Below the pieces are notes generated by a model that worked only from the letters and a program-made list of their open reading frames with translations, did no database searches and was not told where the DNA came from. 64,000 nt of DNA, taken from positions 1,874,001 through 1,938,000 of the forward strand of contig NZ_CP031727.1 of NCBI RefSeq assembly GCF_008806955.1. The letters run 5' to 3'. Below are positions 51,969 through 60,846 of the stretch, one piece after another. How positions within the stretch are numbered: the stretch's first letter is position 1; every line of letters starts with the position of its first letter. The stretch comes from Cellvibrio sp. KY-YJ-3. Lineage in GTDB: Bacteria > Pseudomonadota > Gammaproteobacteria > Pseudomonadales > Cellvibrionaceae. The position numbers were made by a program, and so were the translations under genes.

Positions 51969-52029
51969 TCTTTAACTGCACAGTTGTACATGTCCCCATC
52001 CTTAACCAAAAGCCGCGCGAGTAGTAATT

Positions 52030-52956
52030 GTGATTAAACGCTGCATACTTGTCAGTTTGTTATTGCTAATGACCAGCCTTGCGGCCCACGCTCGCGAGCT
52101 GGTGGTGGTGTTTGAAAATAGTTTGCAACCTTCTACATCGCTGGATGCTATGGCGCGTTCACAAATGTTAATGCGCAACCTGGCGATGGCGGAGGTGCCG
52201 CAGGCGATGTTTTTAATAAAACCGCGCGCGCTCGACAACAAGGATAAAGCGCGTCTGCAGCTTTACAGCGATCGCGGTCATTTATTGGTTAATGCCGGTT
52301 ATAACCATAGTTTGGTCAGCAAGAGTGACCTGTATGCCTATGAAGTCGGCATCCTCAAAGCCAATCGCCTGCTGTCGCCTTATTCCGGTTACCGGCAGCA
52401 TTTGCATTTTTCGTATTTACACGAGCAAGGCGATAGCGCAATCCAGCGCAGTTTAATTGGGTTTGTCAAAATGCGCGGTTATCGCCCGGCGTTTACTACC
52501 TATAACCCATGGCGCGGGGTGGATGCTTATTTGAACCAGCTGTATCAAGCGCGCATTAAGCTCAATCGCCCGGTCAACATGGCGGCGCTGGAAAGTGCCT
52601 ATGTGGAATTGTTAGCACAGACGTTGGTCGAGCAGGATGCACTGGCATTTAACCTGCTGGGTTATTCGCCACCGCAAACCCTGGTATTACAGGAAAATGA
52701 TCTGGCGGCGTATTTTGTAGTGGCATTGCTCGATGAATTAATTGCGCGTGGCTGGCAGTTGAGTAGCGCGCAGCGCTTGGTGGATGCACCCATCGCCAAC
52801 CCTTTATTTAGCAGTGGTTGGGGCGCCAATAGTTTTTGGCCCGCAGTGACTGGCCTGCCCGATATTCGTGTTGCTTACCCTCGCACCCTGGGTGAGCGCA
52901 AAACCTATGTGGATAATTTTTTACAGAGCCGGGTTCCCGGTTTACTTGAACACTAA
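52030..52956 (+). CDS. Exported NodB-like (polysaccharide deacetylase-related) protein
   Basis: A 308-residue exported protein starting at GTG 52030 with a signal peptide ending near AAHAR. The C-terminal part reads TLVLQENDLAAYFVVALLDE then ELIARGWQLSSAQRLVDAPI, which parallels the end of NodB-fold deacetylases (H-E-N-D-L...K-G-W-K-I...A-Y-x-D-P-I), and the middle HLHFSYLHEQGDSAIQRSLI matches their barrel. The catalytic Asp-Asp pair and the HxxxH zinc motif were not found, so it may be inactive or specialised. It runs into the next gene after 30 bp. Confidence 0.6.
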   Translation: MIKRCILVSLLLLMTSLAAHARELVVVFENSLQPSTSLDAMARSQMLMRNLAMAEVPQAMFLIKPRALDNKDKARLQLYSDRGHLLVNAGYNHSLVSKSDLYAYEVGILKANRLLSPYSGYRQHLHFSYLHEQGDSAIQRSLIGFVKMRGYRPAFTTYNPWRGVDAYLNQLYQARIKLNRPVNMAALESAYVELLAQTLVEQDALAFNLLGYSPPQTLVLQENDLAAYFVVALLDELIARGWQLSSAQRLVDAPIANPLFSSGWGANSFWPAVTGLPDIRVAYPRTLGERKTYVDNFLQSRVPGLLEH

Positions 52957-52986
52957 TTGTTTTTCTGAGGGAGTTTTATAACTACC

Positions 52987-54552
52987 ATGCAAACTACAGC
53001 TGCAAAAAAATGCGCACTGGGTTTTACAAAGTGGACTGCGTTGGCTTTTACCCAATGCACCGCCGTGATGGTCGCCGCGCTGCTCGCGACCAGTGTTTCT
53101 GCACAGCAAAAAACGGTTATTTTTAAAAACGGTTTTGAAGCGGGCAATGACAGTAAAAAATGGGCGCTCATGTACGGTGCAAATTTAGTGGAAACCGATG
53201 CGCGCACCGGCACAGCGGCGCTGCTGATTGATCAGGGGGAAGCCTCTGTACGCAGCCGTGTCAGCTTGAGCGAGCAGGGCACGCTGGAGTTGTGGCTTAA
53301 AACCTCATCGCCTGCGACGCAATACAAAATTAATGTACTGGTAGCTACTACTCAAAATAGCGATAGCGGTTGGGTAAACGTTGGCAGCATTCGCGGTAAT
53401 CATGACACCAACGAATATTATGCCAAGCGTGTTTCTATTGATGATCCGGGCAAAAAATTCCTGCGGTTGGATATTGAAGTCACCAACGGCCAGTTGTGGG
53501 TCGACGACTTGAGTGTGGAAAAAATTCTGCTGGATACCGCGCTGCAAAAAAATCAGGAAAAAGTTATCGCCGAAGTCTTAGGTAAATTGCGCGACGACAA
53601 AAACTATCAAGTGCAAGCAGACGCACTGCGCACGCTCGGCAAAAATTACGCCGCGCAAGTGGATGTACAGCGTCAATATTTGGAATATGCCAATGGCATA
53701 TACTCCAGCGTCACCTTGGTGCTCGCCACTTCCGAGCGCGGCAAAATGGCCAATCCACTCGGCTATCAAACCTTTAAAGGTGTAGTGAACGATGTGCGCA
53801 CTGTTGCATCACCCATTCAAAAAGCGCGCATGGATTCTATGCTGCGCCCACTGGGCGATATCGCCACTGCCACGCTGAATATTATGACCAACGGTACCTA
53901 CGCCGCTTTTGCTGAGCCCTTTAAAACGATTGTCGCCACCGCGTTTGATCGCTCATCCTATGAGAATGCGGGCATTGATCGTAAATCCCGTAAGTTTGCG
54001 GAAAAAAATGGTTTGGAAACCTTCAATAAAACCGAAGTGTTTTTGGGCGAAATTGAAAAAGAACTTAATACCGTCACCGCGCTGGACAAAGACCTGCTGG
54101 ACATCCAGCGCGAGGTGGATAAATTCCGCAAAGACCTGGACAAACATTTAAAAGAATCGCTTATTGCCGGTGGCATGGGGCGCGGGCAGGACAATTACAA
54201 ACGCGTAATGAGCAAAGACGAACCAGTGCGCGCTGCCGCGCTGCAAGAGATCGACAACTATTTTATGGTGCAAGCGGAAAGCTACCAAAATTACTCCAGC
54301 TCCAACACCGAGTTTGTGCAATTTATGATGAAAGCCACCAGCACCATGGAGGGCACACAAGTATTCAAAGAGCGCTTTAACCAAATCGCCTCCTCGGTAA
54401 TCACCTTCTACGACAAATTCGACCGCTCCGTCGCCAAGGATCAAAACCCCTTCACCAACGACAAAGACCGCGCTGTGTGGGAAGCCCACGCGGTAAAAGT
54501 CCGCGCCTACATTCAGGAATCCAAAGCCGCGTTCGCCAAAGCTTATATGTAA
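52987..54552 (+). CDS. Large exported protein of unknown function
   Basis: A 521-residue protein with a long signal peptide (cleavage near SVSAQ). Residues about 45-180 look like a jelly-roll/carbohydrate-binding sandwich (FKNGFEAGNDSKKW, GTLELWLKTSS, LRLDIEVTNGQLWVDDLSV). The remainder is alpha-helical with heptad-like stretches (EIEKELNTVTALDKDLLDIQ, EVDKFRKDLDKHLKESLIAG). I do not recognise a family. It follows the NodB-like gene by 30 bp, so the pair are probably cotranscribed and may act together on surface polysaccharide; that is inference. A terminator follows. Confidence 0.75.
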   Translation: MQTTAAKKCALGFTKWTALAFTQCTAVMVAALLATSVSAQQKTVIFKNGFEAGNDSKKWALMYGANLVETDARTGTAALLIDQGEASVRSRVSLSEQGTLELWLKTSSPATQYKINVLVATTQNSDSGWVNVGSIRGNHDTNEYYAKRVSIDDPGKKFLRLDIEVTNGQLWVDDLSVEKILLDTALQKNQEKVIAEVLGKLRDDKNYQVQADALRTLGKNYAAQVDVQRQYLEYANGIYSSVTLVLATSERGKMANPLGYQTFKGVVNDVRTVASPIQKARMDSMLRPLGDIATATLNIMTNGTYAAFAEPFKTIVATAFDRSSYENAGIDRKSRKFAEKNGLETFNKTEVFLGEIEKELNTVTALDKDLLDIQREVDKFRKDLDKHLKESLIAGGMGRGQDNYKRVMSKDEPVRAAALQEIDNYFMVQAESYQNYSSSNTEFVQFMMKATSTMEGTQVFKERFNQIASSVITFYDKFDRSVAKDQNPFTNDKDRAVWEAHAVKVRAYIQESKAAFAKAYM

Positions 54553-54574
54553 TTACATGCAGCCATGTTCCACC

Positions 54575-54606
54575 AAAACGCCCCGCAAGCCGGGGCGTTT
54601 TTGTTT
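54575..54606 (+). terminator. Strong rho-independent terminator
   Basis: AAAACGCCCCG and CGGGGCGTTTT pair around CAAGC, continuing into TTTTTGTTT, 22 bp after the stop of the large exported protein. Confidence 0.94.
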
Positions 54607-54754
54607 CTAAAAGTCCCAGTGTTGAAGCGGTTAGAAACGGTGGTTTATCTTGTGGGGGAAATGTCGTATAAAGCGGCAGATTGCGAAGCTCTACCCTGAT
54701 ATACAGTCACAGGCATATTTTTCTTCTGTAACTTTATTGGCGACAGAAATTTTT

Positions 54755-55279
54755 ATGAATAAATTCCATCTTAAATTAATTAGTGAATTAGTCGCAGCGA
54801 CAGAACAGTTGGATATGCCGATATGGATTGGCGGTGGTTGGGCTATTGATGCCCGTCTGGGGCGGGTGACTCGCCCGCATGATGATATTGACATTACGTT
54901 TCCGGCAGAGCGGAAGGATGAATTTATAGGGTTGCTTGAGAGCATGGGAGGAAGAGTCACCGAGGAGACTGATTATGGCTTTCTTGCGCAGCTTCGCGGT
55001 ATTCTTCTGGACTGTGAGCCAGCTCATTGGGTGGGCAACGCCTACGAAGTTGAAGATACGCCACAAGGCTCCTGCCCTATGGCGTTTGAGGGGCAGATCG
55101 AGGGAATGCTAATTAGGTGCAACAGCTGGGAAGCAATTTTGTGGGATTATTTTTATTTCGCTGACGAGCTTCCTCAGGCGCAGTGGCCAGCAAAACATAT
55201 TCACTCCTATGCGTTAGTGTGTTCGGTATTGGGTGTTGAGCATGTTCAGCGTTTAAGAGCGACTTTTGACTCAAAGTAG
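54755..55279 (+). CDS. ANT(2'')-Ia-like aminoglycoside nucleotidyltransferase
   Basis: A 174-residue nucleotidyltransferase close in length and sequence to AadB (177 residues), the enzyme that adenylylates gentamicin, tobramycin and kanamycin at the 2''-hydroxyl. From memory of AadB the following stretches match nearly residue for residue: PIWIGGGWAIDARLGRVTR, HDDIDITFPAER with the catalytic Asp pair, DYGFLAQ, LLDCEPAHW with the third Asp, PQGSCP and RCNSWEAILWDYFYFADELP. ATG 54755 gives the AadB-like N-terminus; the frame opens earlier at 54650 without similarity. aadB is best known as a class 1 integron cassette, but no attC or core site is visible around this gene. Activity and spectrum are untested. 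Confidence 0.88.
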   Translation: MNKFHLKLISELVAATEQLDMPIWIGGGWAIDARLGRVTRPHDDIDITFPAERKDEFIGLLESMGGRVTEETDYGFLAQLRGILLDCEPAHWVGNAYEVEDTPQGSCPMAFEGQIEGMLIRCNSWEAILWDYFYFADELPQAQWPAKHIHSYALVCSVLGVEHVQRLRATFDSK

Positions 55280-55380
55280 TGAAGTGTTTACTTTGTATGG
55301 AAAATCAATGCAGCTAAATCTGTTCTGCATTGCAGCATTCAGCCGTTTAAAAACCTATTCATAATAAATAGAAGTAAATT

Positions 55381-57261
55381 ATGCGTTTATTCCTTGGGCT
55401 TTTCCGGCTTGTTATCTGTGTTAGCTGCCTTGTGTTGCTCGCACCGCGCCTGTGGGCGCAGCCGTTGGAAGAGCAGAAAATTGTCGCTTCTTACCTTTAT
55501 AACTTTGCCAAAAATATTGAATGGCCGCAGGTTAAAACCCTGCGCTCTTTTGATATTGCGCTTTATGGCGATGCTGACCCTGCGCTCTTGAGTGCGCTGC
55601 AGGGCTTGCGTGAGCGAGTGAAGGTTCATGGGTTGGCGGTGAATTACCGGCAGGTGAAAACACCCGCGGAGTTGGCAGCATTTCAAATGGTTTATATGGA
55701 AAGCGCCGATAAAAAAACCATGACCGATGTGTACGATGCATTGGATGGTAAGCCGGTGTTGTTGGTGACGCGCGATTACAGCAACCAGCAATTGGTGATG
55801 ATCAATTTAATCAGCACAGGGCGCAGCCTAAAGTTTGAAGTAAACAAATCCAATATTCTCAACCAAGGGTTGGGAGTACAGTCTGAATTGATTTTAAGTG
55901 GCGGCACCGAGATTGATGTGGCGCGTCTGTATCGCGAAGGGCAGGCGTCGTTGGTGGCCTTGCAAAAGCAATTGCGCAATCGTGAAAAGACACTAAAAGA
56001 ATTGACCGCCTCTATTGATAACCAACAGGCGATTAACCACAACCTGCAGCAACAAATGGCGGATTTGGCCGAGAATATTGATGCCAGCGATGAATTGATT
56101 GCCCAGCAAAAGCACCAATTGCAATTGCAGCAAACGCAAATAGACGCCAGCCTGCGCGAGCGCGAAAAATTAATGCAGGAAGTGCAGTCGCGCACGGCAG
56201 AGTTGGATGAGCAGCAAGCCTATTTACAAAAAATCCTCAGTGAAATTGATGCACGTGAAAAACGCCTTGCGGATTTGAATAAAAATACCCGCTCACTGGA
56301 AAGCACTATTCTTGAACAAAAAAATGCCATAGTTGGCCTGGATGAGATGGTGGATTCGCAGCAAGTAGCACTGCGTTACTTGTGGGGCTCGGTGGTATTG
56401 GGTGCACTGTTAATTATCACCGTCTTTATTGCCTACATTATTAAACAGCGCGATAACCGGCGCCTCGCGGCGCGCAGTGAGGATTTGCAATTAGCGCAGG
56501 AGCGCTTGGCAATTGCCAAGCGCAAAGCAGAGGACGCGAGTCAAGCTAAAGGCGAGTTTCTTTCGCTGATGAGTCACGAATTGCGCACGCCATTGCAGTC
56601 GATTATCGGTTATACCGAATTAGTAATTGAAGAATTAAAACTGGTTGAAGATGAAGCCCATGTGCAGGATTTACAGCGCGTGATTAATAACGGCGAGCGC
56701 TTGCTAAAATTAATTAATGGTGTGTTGGACATGGCCAAAATTGAAGCCGGTGGTATGGAGTTGGATTTAACCCACGTAAAACTTTCGCGCTTAGTGGATG
56801 AGGCATTAAGTGCGGTGGTGCCACTGTTGGAAAAAAATGCCATTCGCCTGCGCGTGGATGTGGAGGATGGCGAGACATTGCCCATTGCCGACCCTGAAAA
56901 GCTGCTGCATATACTGATTAATTTACTGAGTAACGCCGTTAAATTTGCGCCCCATGGCGAGGTGGACGTGCAGGCATTTCATCGCCCGGAGGAAATATTT
57001 ATCAGTGTGGCGGACACTGGTATTGGTATTCCACTTGAACAGCAAAACAGTATTTTTGATCCCTTTAAACAAGCCGACTCCAGCGCGACACGCAAATATC
57101 AGGGCAGTGGTTTGGGCTTGTCTATTAGTCGCCAGTTGTGTGAATTAATGGGCGGCACTATTCGGGTGGAAAGTGAATTGGGCAAGGGCGCGCGTTTTAT
57201 TGTGGAGCTGCCCCTGCCGATTCAAACAACCGCAGTGGGTAAGGTTGCGGTTCCAGCATAA
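55381..57261 (+). CDS. YfiR-like sensor fused to histidine kinase
   Basis: A 626-residue membrane kinase. After a signal-like segment, residues about 28-170 form a YfiR (DUF4154) domain (EEQKIVASYLYNFAKNIEWP, PVLLVTRDYSNQQ, ILNQGLGVQSELILSGGTEI). A long coiled coil (about 185-320), a transmembrane helix (about 335-358), then HisKA with SLMSHELRTPLQSIIGY (His about 400) and HATPase with INLLSNAVKF, VADTGIGIP and GSGLGLSISRQL. YfiR proteins are periplasmic repressors in c-di-GMP control, here built into a kinase. Its 3' end overlaps the convergent regulator gene by 65 bp. Confidence 0.9.
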   Translation: MRLFLGLFRLVICVSCLVLLAPRLWAQPLEEQKIVASYLYNFAKNIEWPQVKTLRSFDIALYGDADPALLSALQGLRERVKVHGLAVNYRQVKTPAELAAFQMVYMESADKKTMTDVYDALDGKPVLLVTRDYSNQQLVMINLISTGRSLKFEVNKSNILNQGLGVQSELILSGGTEIDVARLYREGQASLVALQKQLRNREKTLKELTASIDNQQAINHNLQQQMADLAENIDASDELIAQQKHQLQLQQTQIDASLREREKLMQEVQSRTAELDEQQAYLQKILSEIDAREKRLADLNKNTRSLESTILEQKNAIVGLDEMVDSQQVALRYLWGSVVLGALLIITVFIAYIIKQRDNRRLAARSEDLQLAQERLAIAKRKAEDASQAKGEFLSLMSHELRTPLQSIIGYTELVIEELKLVEDEAHVQDLQRVINNGERLLKLINGVLDMAKIEAGGMELDLTHVKLSRLVDEALSAVVPLLEKNAIRLRVDVEDGETLPIADPEKLLHILINLLSNAVKFAPHGEVDVQAFHRPEEIFISVADTGIGIPLEQQNSIFDPFKQADSSATRKYQGSGLGLSISRQLCELMGGTIRVESELGKGARFIVELPLPIQTTAVGKVAVPA

Positions 57262-59761
57262 TTTCCTGTGCGGGTTTGGGAGCACCCAAGTGGTAGCCTT
57301 GCACAAAGTCCACGCCCATTTCTTGTAGAATATTTAAAATGGCCTGGCTTTCCACGTATTCTGCAACCGCTTTTTTGCCCAAAGTTTGAATTACCTGAAT
57401 CATTGATTTTACCAGCGTTTGATCAATTTCATCGCAATCCAGATTTTGGATAAATGAGCCATCCAACTTAATGTAATCTGCCGGCAAATCTTTCAGGTAA
57501 GCAAAGCTGCTAAAGCCGGAACCAAAATCATCCACCGAAAAACTGCAACCCAATTTGTGTAATTCGGCAATCACGCGCTGGGTAATATGCAGGTTAAACA
57601 AACTTGCACTCTCGGTTAATTCAAAGGTGATGCGGCTCGGGTCTACACCGGTTTCGTCCAGGCTGGCGAGAATGGTGGCCATCAGCTGTTCGTCTTTAAA
57701 TGCCTGTGCGGAGAGGTTGATCGCAATATGATTCAGTGCGGGGTAATCGCGCAGGTGACGAATGGCTAATTTAATAATCCAGCGATCCAGCAAATGCATT
57801 TCGCCTGACGCTTCCAGTGCGGGAATAAAACTGCAGGGGCCGATAACTTTTCCATCCAGATCGTGCAGGCGCACCAGTGCTTCGTAGTAAGAAACTTTTT
57901 TCGCTTTCACATCAAAAATGGGTTGGAAGTAGAGCATCATGCGGTCTTCCACAATCGCCTTGCGCACTTTTTGCGACATGTTGATGGAGTGACGCAACTC
58001 ATCGCTTTCGCTGTCTTGTGGGTTGTACAAGTGAATCAAATTGCGCCCGCGCCCCTTGGCGACATAGAGTGCAATATCGGCGCGCATTAAATGTTCTTCC
58101 GGGTTATTGGTACTGCCGTCAATCAGGCTCATACCAATACTGCTGCCGAGATTAATTTGTTGTTCCTGCAACGGGAAACCAAATGCGGCCACAATGGCCT
58201 GCACGCTCAGCGCAAATTCCCGCGCTTCACTGCTGCTGGTATCGCGCATTAAAATTGCAAATTCATCGCCACCCAAGCGGCATAAAATATCGGTGCTGCG
58301 CACTTGTTGGCTGAGCAGGCGCGACATATCGCGCAGTATTTCATCGCCTTTTTGATGACCAAAGGTATCGTTAATAACTTTGAAATGATCCAGGTCCATG
58401 TACACCAGCGCGTGTTGGGTATTGGTGCGCACGGAATCGGCGGTGAGTTGTGCGAGGGTCGTTTCAAAAAAGTGGCGATTGTATAAACCAGTGAGAGAGT
58501 CGTGCATTGCCAGATATTTTAATTGCGCTTGCGATTCGCGTCGCTCGGTCACATTGTCCAGACAGACTGTGAGCGTGGTTTGGTCTGCAACTTTTGTCGA
58601 GCGGCTGATTTTCAATTGCGCCCACAGTCGCTGGTGGCGACTGGTGCTAAAACAAAGTTCAATTTCCGGGAAGGTTTTTTTCTGTTGCAAGGCTTTGCGA
58701 ATTTTGCTTTTGAACAGTGCAAATTGGCTGATGTCTTCCGGGGCGATAAAGTGATCCAGTTTTTTCCCAATACAATCGCCCACCGCAAAACCCAGCAGGG
58801 TTTCCCACGCGTGATTTAAATAGTGAATGCGAAAATCCAAATCCAGTTCCATCACCACCGATTGCAAATCATTGAGCAATTGGTGATGGCTTTCATAGAG
58901 CTGACGAAACGCCAGCTCGCGCGCTTCCAGTGATTTTACCCGCGCCGCAAATTGTGCGTTGCTGACGAGAAAATCCTCGCGGTGAATTGCGATGTCGCAC
59001 ACGCGGCGCAAATGATCGGCGCGAAAAGGTTTGGGTAAAAAATCTACCGCGCCGAGCAGCATTAATTCTTCTGCCTGATCGATAGTGGTGTGCGCAGTCA
59101 TAATCACTACTGGCTGATTGGGATCAGTAGCTTGAATATCGATCAAAATATCGCGCCCGGACAATTTGGGCAGCATCACATCCAACAGCACCAGATCGTG
59201 GCGGCGCTCGCGCCAGGCGTTGAGGCCGGTATCCCCTTGATCGGCTATTTCAATTTCAAAATTGGTGGCCAGCACCCGTTTAATCAGGTCGGCGGTATCG
59301 GGCTCATCTTCAATGACCAACAGGCGTGGTTTGCGTGTGTTCTGCGGCATAGCGTCGCTGAGCTGTGCAATCGCAGGCGCTAAACGGTGCAGGTGATCCA
59401 GAGGAATAAGTTCATTGATGCCGTATTCGCGTGCGGTGACTTCTGCAATACGTTCGCACCAGGTGTTGGCGGTGATGATAATGGGCAGGTCGGCGCGGCA
59501 GTGTAAAATGCCGCTGCGCACTAAACGCGATAAGCGCCAGCCATCTAAATCCGGGGTTTCGACATCGGCGATTAATAGATCAATGTGTTGGTGACGCAAC
59601 AGACGCAAGGCTTTTTGTGCGGAGTCTACCGCATGGATTGTCTGATAATTTGCATCTTCCAGACAGGTAAGAATCGCATCCAGTGCGCTATTGTCGCTAT
59701 TAACTACCAGAATACTGATGAAGGCGTGGGTATCTTGTCTTAACTTATTATCATTAAACAC
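57197..59761 (-). CDS. REC-REC-PAS-GGDEF-EAL c-di-GMP regulator
   Basis: An 854-residue cytoplasmic protein: REC1 (about 14-135, LLIADVETPDLDGW), REC2 (about 145-270, DLVLLDVMLPKLSG with the phospho-Asp, VIMTAHTTID, DFLPKPF), PAS (about 285-410), GGDEF (about 425-590, CRLGGDEFAIL) and EAL (about 600-850, SYYEALVRLHD, TFELTESASLF, DDFGSGFSSFAYL, AEYVESQAILN). Both the cyclase and phosphodiesterase signatures look intact. The adjacent, tail-to-tail kinase without a receiver of its own is the obvious phosphodonor. Confidence 0.92.
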   Translation of the reverse strand: MFNDNKLRQDTHAFISILVVNSDNSALDAILTCLEDANYQTIHAVDSAQKALRLLRHQHIDLLIADVETPDLDGWRLSRLVRSGILHCRADLPIIITANTWCERIAEVTAREYGINELIPLDHLHRLAPAIAQLSDAMPQNTRKPRLLVIEDEPDTADLIKRVLATNFEIEIADQGDTGLNAWRERRHDLVLLDVMLPKLSGRDILIDIQATDPNQPVVIMTAHTTIDQAEELMLLGAVDFLPKPFRADHLRRVCDIAIHREDFLVSNAQFAARVKSLEARELAFRQLYESHHQLLNDLQSVVMELDLDFRIHYLNHAWETLLGFAVGDCIGKKLDHFIAPEDISQFALFKSKIRKALQQKKTFPEIELCFSTSRHQRLWAQLKISRSTKVADQTTLTVCLDNVTERRESQAQLKYLAMHDSLTGLYNRHFFETTLAQLTADSVRTNTQHALVYMDLDHFKVINDTFGHQKGDEILRDMSRLLSQQVRSTDILCRLGGDEFAILMRDTSSSEAREFALSVQAIVAAFGFPLQEQQINLGSSIGMSLIDGSTNNPEEHLMRADIALYVAKGRGRNLIHLYNPQDSESDELRHSINMSQKVRKAIVEDRMMLYFQPIFDVKAKKVSYYEALVRLHDLDGKVIGPCSFIPALEASGEMHLLDRWIIKLAIRHLRDYPALNHIAINLSAQAFKDEQLMATILASLDETGVDPSRITFELTESASLFNLHITQRVIAELHKLGCSFSVDDFGSGFSSFAYLKDLPADYIKLDGSFIQNLDCDEIDQTLVKSMIQVIQTLGKKAVAEYVESQAILNILQEMGVDFVQGYHLGAPKPAQEIMLEPQPYPLRLFESAGAAPQ

Positions 59762-59892
59762 GCTAAGGTCTCCGCGTTACCGTGCGCGCAGCCTAGCATA
59801 AACCGTCCCTGGTTTTTACTTTTTAACGCGCTGTTGGCAGCGCGTTAAATGCCGGGTTTAGCTGAAGATTTGGTTGACGTGTTAATTGTGGC

Positions 59893-60753
59893 TCAGGCAA
59901 CGCTTTTGGTGGGGACGGCAGCTTCTTTATCGGCGAGCTTCTCCGCGCGCTTTGCACTGATCGGTTCCACTTTGCGTTGCTTCTCGTAAAGGAAGCGCAA
60001 TACCGCCGAGCGATAACCGTTGTATTCCACGTTATCCGCCAATTCCAAGCGATTGCGCGGGCGCGGTAAATGCACATCCAGAATTTCGCCCACAGTGGCG
60101 GCAGGGCCGTTGGTCATCATCACAATACGATCAGAGAGCAGCACCGCTTCGTCCACATCGTGGGTAATCATAATTACGGTATTGCCCAGCTCGTTTTGAA
60201 TTTCCATTAACGAGTCCTGCAGGTGGGCGCGGGTAAGTGCATCCAGCGCACCAAAGGGTTCATCCATCAATAATACTTGTGGCTCCATCGCCAACGCGCG
60301 CGCAATCCCCACACGCTGTTTCATACCACCGGAAAGTTCGTCGGGGCGTTTGTGCAGTGCGTGGCTCATGTGCACTAATTCGAGGTTGTGTTCAATCCAT
60401 GCGCGCATTTCTGCTTTGGTTTTTTTACCTTTAAATACACGCTTAACGCCCAGCTCCACGTTTTCATAGGCTGTTAACCAGGGCAGTAGTGAATGGTTTT
60501 GGAATACAACCGCGCGCTCCGGGCCTGGCTCGTTCACTTCGCGACCATTTAATACCACGCCGCCAGTAGTGGCCTGGTAAAGCCCGGCAACAATATTTAA
60601 TACCGTCGATTTACCGCAGCCTGAGTGACCAATCAACGAGACAAATTCGCCTTTTTTGATTTTTAAATCCACATTTTGCAGTGCACAAAATGGACCCTTG
60701 GGCGTTGGAAATTCTATGCCGACTTTGGTTAATTCCAAGTGAACCTGGCTCAT
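59893..60753 (-). CDS. nrtD: Nitrate-type ABC importer, ATP-binding protein
   Basis: A 286-residue ATPase of the NrtD/TauB/SsuB group: Walker A GHSGCGKST, Q-loop VFQNHSLLPWLT, signature LSGGMKQRVGIARAL, Walker B VLLMDEPFGALD and H-loop ITHDVDEAVLLSDR. GAGGAAGTCACC precedes the ATG. The C-terminal 40 residues are a basic/acidic helical extension with no regulatory domain. Third gene of the importer operon; nitrate, nitrite or cyanate are the usual substrates of close relatives. Confidence 0.9.
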   Translation of the reverse strand: MSQVHLELTKVGIEFPTPKGPFCALQNVDLKIKKGEFVSLIGHSGCGKSTVLNIVAGLYQATTGGVVLNGREVNEPGPERAVVFQNHSLLPWLTAYENVELGVKRVFKGKKTKAEMRAWIEHNLELVHMSHALHKRPDELSGGMKQRVGIARALAMEPQVLLMDEPFGALDALTRAHLQDSLMEIQNELGNTVIMITHDVDEAVLLSDRIVMMTNGPAATVGEILDVHLPRPRNRLELADNVEYNGYRSAVLRFLYEKQRKVEPISAKRAEKLADKEAAVPTKSVA

Positions 60754-60846
60754 GGTGACTTCCTCAGTAATCTTTTGCTAACAATAAAAGTGTTTATCAA
60801 TGTGAATAAAGCAATTCGTATGCCGTACTAATCAACACAAGGCGAA

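Noticed and set aside
54755-55279. The aadB-like gene as an integron cassette
   Set aside because: No GTT core before it and no attC-like inverted core after the stop within the gap to the kinase gene.
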